Shown: positions 4,863 to 7,649 of the stretch, one piece after another
How positions within the stretch are numbered: position 1 is the first letter of the stretch
Layout: the number at the start of each line of letters is the position of its first letter
Position numbers and translations under genes: made by a program
DNA from: an uncultured Alphaproteobacteria bacterium
GTDB taxonomy: Bacteria; Pseudomonadota; Alphaproteobacteria; RF32; CAG-239
DNA: 7,649 nt
Direction: 5' to 3'
Assembly (NCBI GenBank): GCA_949542085.1
Contig: CATGXW010000029.1
Location: forward strand, 1 to 7,649
The notes under the pieces: generated by a model
The model's database searches: none
Seen by the model: only the letters and a program-made list of their open reading frames with translations
Told to the model about the DNA's origin: nothing

Positions 4863-7649
4863 CTATTGTTGTTCAATAGCCTGAGCTTGTTGAGTTTCTT
4901 CTTTCAAAGCCTGAATTTCTTTATCGTTTTGAGCAGCGACACGCTTCAAGGCTCTCAGAACCGTGCCAGTACCGGCCGGAATCAATCGACCGACGATAAC
5001 GTTTTCTTTCAAACCTCTCAAAGTATCAACTTTGCCCTCAACAGCAGCTTCGGTCAAGACACGAGTTGTCTCTTGGAAAGATGCGGCTGAGATGAAAGAT
5101 TTGGTCTGCAGTGAAGCCTTGGTAATACCCAACAGAATTGAATCTGCCTGAGCAGGTGTTTCACCTCTTTCCAACATCTTGGCATTTTCAGCTTCAAACA
5201 CATCGCGATCAACTTGTTCGCCGACCAAGAATGTTGTGTCACCCGGAACGGTAACTTCAACCTTGCGCAACATCTGCGAAACAATAACTTCAATGTGCTT
5301 GTCGTTAATTTTAACACCTTGCAGGCGGTAAACGTCCTGAACTTCCTTAACCAGATATTCAGCCAGTTTTTCAACACCCAAAACGCGCAAAATATCATGC
5401 GGAGCCGGCGTACCTTCAACCAAGGCATCACCCTTCTTCACGATATCTCCGTCCTGAACGGCCAAATGACGACCTTTCGGAATCAGGTATTCAATCGGCT
5501 GACCTTTGGCAGGAACAACGGTGATACGCTGTTTAGCTTTGTAGTCTTTACCGAATTCAACCATACCGTCAATATCAGAGATGATTGCCGGATCTTTCGG
5601 ACGACGAGCTTCAAACAACTCGGCAACACGCGGCAAACCACCGGTAATATCTTTCGTTTTGGAGCTTTCGCGCGGAATACGGGCGATAACATCACCAACC
5701 TTAACCTCGTCACCATTGTCAACTGACAAAATCGCATCAGCAGACATATAGTAACGAACTTCCTTACCATTGTCGGCCATAACAGGCTTACCTTTGGCAT
5801 CCTTGAGCATAATGCTCGGCTTCAAACCGGCGGAACCGGAATTTGAACGCCAATCAATAACGACCTTGGAAACAATACCGGTTGTTTCATCGGTTGTTTC
5901 ACGAACAGAAACGTTGTTAATCAAGTCAACCAACTCAACCTTACCGGCTTTTTCGGTAATGACCGGAACAGTAAACGGATCCCATTCGGCAATCTTCTGA
6001 CCTTTTTTAACCTTAGAATCTTCGGCAACCAAAATCTTTGTACCGTAAGGAACATGGTGGCGTGATTTTTCACGACCTTGTGCGTCTACGATAACGATTT
6101 CACAGTTACGAGACAGAACAATCAAGTGTCCGTCAGAGTTTGTAACAGTATGGTTGTTTTCCAATTTCAACACACCGGCAAACGGAACTTCGACAGAGGC
6201 TTGTTCAGCACCTTTCTGAGCCGCACCACCGATGTGGAAGGTTCTCATGGTCAACTGCGTACCCGGTTCACCAATTGACTGAGCGGCAATAACACCGACA
6301 GCTTCACCAATGTTAACCGGCGTACCGCGAGCCAAGTCACGACCATAACAAGCCGCGCAAACACCGTCTTTGGTTTCACAAGTCAGAACTGAACGGATTT
6401 TAACCTGTTCAACACCGGCAGCTTCAACAACTTCAACATCGTTTTCGTCAATCAGCTTGCCTTTCTGAACCAAAACCTCGCCTGTTTCCGGATGAACGAT
6501 ATCTTCTTGGATTGTACGACCCAAAATTCTCTCACCGATAGAAACGATAACGTTACCGCCATCGACAACAGGACGAACAATGATACCTCTTTCCGTACCG
6601 CAATTGGTTTCAGTGATAACCACGTCTTGAGCAACGTCAACCAAACGACGTGTCAAGTAACCGGAGTTAGCTGTCTTCAAAGCGGTATCGGCCAAACCTT
6701 TACGAGCACCGTGGGTAGAATTGAAGTATTCCAACACGGTCAGACCTTCTTTAAAGTTTGAGATAATCGGTTGTTCAATAATTTCACCGGACGGCTTAGC
6801 CATCAAACCACGCATACCGGCCAACTGGCGCATTTGGGCGGCAGAACCGCGCGCACCGGAGTGAGCCATCATGTAAACGGAGTTGATATAACCGTTTTCG
6901 GTTTTGGAAATGTTTTTCATCATTTCATCAGCAATCTTATCTGTGCAGGCAGCCCAAATATCAACCACTTTGTTGTATTTTTCACCCTTGGTGATAAGAC
7001 CGTTTTGATACTGCTGTTCAAATTCCTTAACCTGTTTTTCGGTATCTTCAATCATACCTGCCTTGGTATCCGGAACAATAAGGTCATCCTTACCGAACGA
7101 AATACCTGCTTTACAAGCGTTTTGGAAACCGAGAGACATAATCTTGTCAACGAACAAGACAGTTTCTTTCTGACCGCAGTGACGATAAATCGTGTCAATG
7201 ATTTCACCGATTTCTTTCTTACGCAACAAACGGTTAACCAAAGAGAACGGAACATCTTTGTGTTTTGGCAATGTTTCGGAAACGATAATACGACCCGGCG
7301 TAGTTTCAACCAAACCATATTTTGTTTCACCATTGTCATCAACATATTCCATACGGCACTTAATCTTGGCGTGCAGATCGACAACCTTTTCATTCAAAGC
7401 CAATTGAACTTCGTTGAAATCAGAGAAGACCATACCCTCGCCGGACATTCCTTCCGCATCATATGTCAGATAGTAAATACCCAAAACCATGTCTTGTGTC
7501 GGAACGATAATCGGCTTACCGGAAGCAGGAGACAAGATGTTGTTTGTAGACATCATCAATACGCGGGCTTCCAACTGAGCTTCGATAGACAACGGAACGT
7601 GAACGGCCATTTGGTCACCGTCGAAGTCGGCGTTGAACGCTGTACAAAC
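4863..7649 (-). CDS. rpoC: DNA-directed RNA polymerase subunit beta', partial (N-terminus beyond right edge)
   Basis: Beta' forms half of the catalytic cleft of RNA polymerase. The frame enters at the right edge with no start codon and gives 929 residues, roughly two-thirds of a typical proteobacterial subunit of about 1400. Numbered from the first visible residue, the absolutely conserved NADFDGD is at 6-12, with D8, D10 and D12 holding the catalytic magnesium. The bridge-helix region [19 protein letters not shown] is at about 264-282. Four zinc-binding cysteines C350, C424, C431 and C434 have spacing matching E. coli. The trigger-loop segment [21 protein letters not shown] starts at about 455. 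A long insertion of about 180 residues (about 480-665) interrupts the trigger loop before [18 protein letters not shown], as in Proteobacteria. The ATG at 7610 is internal, not a start. The C-terminus ends in a short Gln/Glu-rich tail. No truncation or frameshift is seen. Confidence 0.98.
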   Translation of the reverse strand, partial: VCTAFNADFDGDQMAVHVPLSIEAQLEARVLMMSTNNILSPASGKPIIVPTQDMVLGIYYLTYDAEGMSGEGMVFSDFNEVQLALNEKVVDLHAKIKCRMEYVDDNGETKYGLVETTPGRIIVSETLPKHKDVPFSLVNRLLRKKEIGEIIDTIYRHCGQKETVLFVDKIMSLGFQNACKAGISFGKDDLIVPDTKAGMIEDTEKQVKEFEQQYQNGLITKGEKYNKVVDIWAACTDKIADEMMKNISKTENGYINSVYMMAHSGARGSAAQMRQLAGMRGLMAKPSGEIIEQPIISNFKEGLTVLEYFNSTHGARKGLADTALKTANSGYLTRRLVDVAQDVVITETNCGTERGIIVRPVVDGGNVIVSIGERILGRTIQEDIVHPETGEVLVQKGKLIDENDVEVVEAAGVEQVKIRSVLTCETKDGVCAACYGRDLARGTPVNIGEAVGVIAAQSIGEPGTQLTMRTFHIGGAAQKGAEQASVEVPFAGVLKLENNHTVTNSDGHLIVLSRNCEIVIVDAQGREKSRHHVPYGTKILVAEDSKVKKGQKIAEWDPFTVPVITEKAGKVELVDLINNVSVRETTDETTGIVSKVVIDWRSNSGSAGLKPSIMLKDAKGKPVMADNGKEVRYYMSADAILSVDNGDEVKVGDVIARIPRESSKTKDITGGLPRVAELFEARRPKDPAIISDIDGMVEFGKDYKAKQRITVVPAKGQPIEYLIPKGRHLAVQDGDIVKKGDALVEGTPAPHDILRVLGVEKLAEYLVKEVQDVYRLQGVKINDKHIEVIVSQMLRKVEVTVPGDTTFLVGEQVDRDVFEAENAKMLERGETPAQADSILLGITKASLQTKSFISAASFQETTRVLTEAAVEGKVDTLRGLKENVIVGRLIPAGTGTVLRALKRVAAQNDKEIQALKEETQQAQAIEQQ

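Noticed and set aside
5670..6230. Apparently novel insertion within beta'
   Set aside because: Its position within the trigger loop and its size match the known proteobacterial insertion, so it is expected.
4866..7407. Many frames on both strands within rpoC
   Set aside because: rpoC is unbroken and highly conserved throughout; these frames are by-products of its codon use.
7608..7610. ATG as a start for a 915-residue beta' fragment
   Set aside because: The frame continues upstream to the window edge and encodes the essential NADFDGD motif, so this methionine is internal.

Overview
The window comes from a fairly AT-rich proteobacterium, most likely a low-GC alphaproteobacterium. The evidence is the style of the OmpR-type response regulator, the uvrC-pgsA adjacency, and a beta' subunit with a long insertion in the trigger loop as in other Proteobacteria. 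The lineage is an inference from protein character; no rRNA or other marker is present. Gene density is high, no intergenic gap exceeds about 160 bases, and I see no tRNA, rRNA, CRISPR array or insertion sequence.

Layout, right to left along the minus strand. Most of rpoC (RNA polymerase beta' from the catalytic NADFDGD motif to the C-terminus) runs from the right edge to 4863 and ends at a strong symmetrical terminator (4799-4834). Next is a small unrecognised single-pass membrane protein (4390-4737) with its own weak promoter. A second two-way terminator (4343-4383) separates it from the only plus-strand gene, an unrecognised 374-residue membrane-anchored protein (3201-4325) behind a near-consensus sigma-70 promoter. 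Its promoter is divergent from that of a three-gene minus-strand block: uvrC (excision-repair nuclease), pgsA (phosphatidylglycerophosphate synthase) and an OmpR-type response regulator cut by the left edge.

How the genes relate. rpoC is core transcription machinery and is insulated by its terminator. uvrC-pgsA-regulator looks like one transcription unit from the promoter at 3070-3098: the pgsA-regulator gap is 18 bases, the uvrC-pgsA gap is 51, and no terminator is visible between them. The products act in DNA repair, anionic phospholipid synthesis and signal-dependent transcription, so the link is probably co-expression rather than one pathway.

Two gene starts are best moved downstream of the longest open frames: uvrC to a GTG at 3046 and the plus-strand gene to an ATG at 3201. 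In both cases promoter and ribosome-binding-site positions decide. The least explained items are the plus-strand membrane protein, the lysine/alanine-rich histone-like tail on PgsA, and the small membrane protein after rpoC. No previously undescribed multi-gene system is evident.
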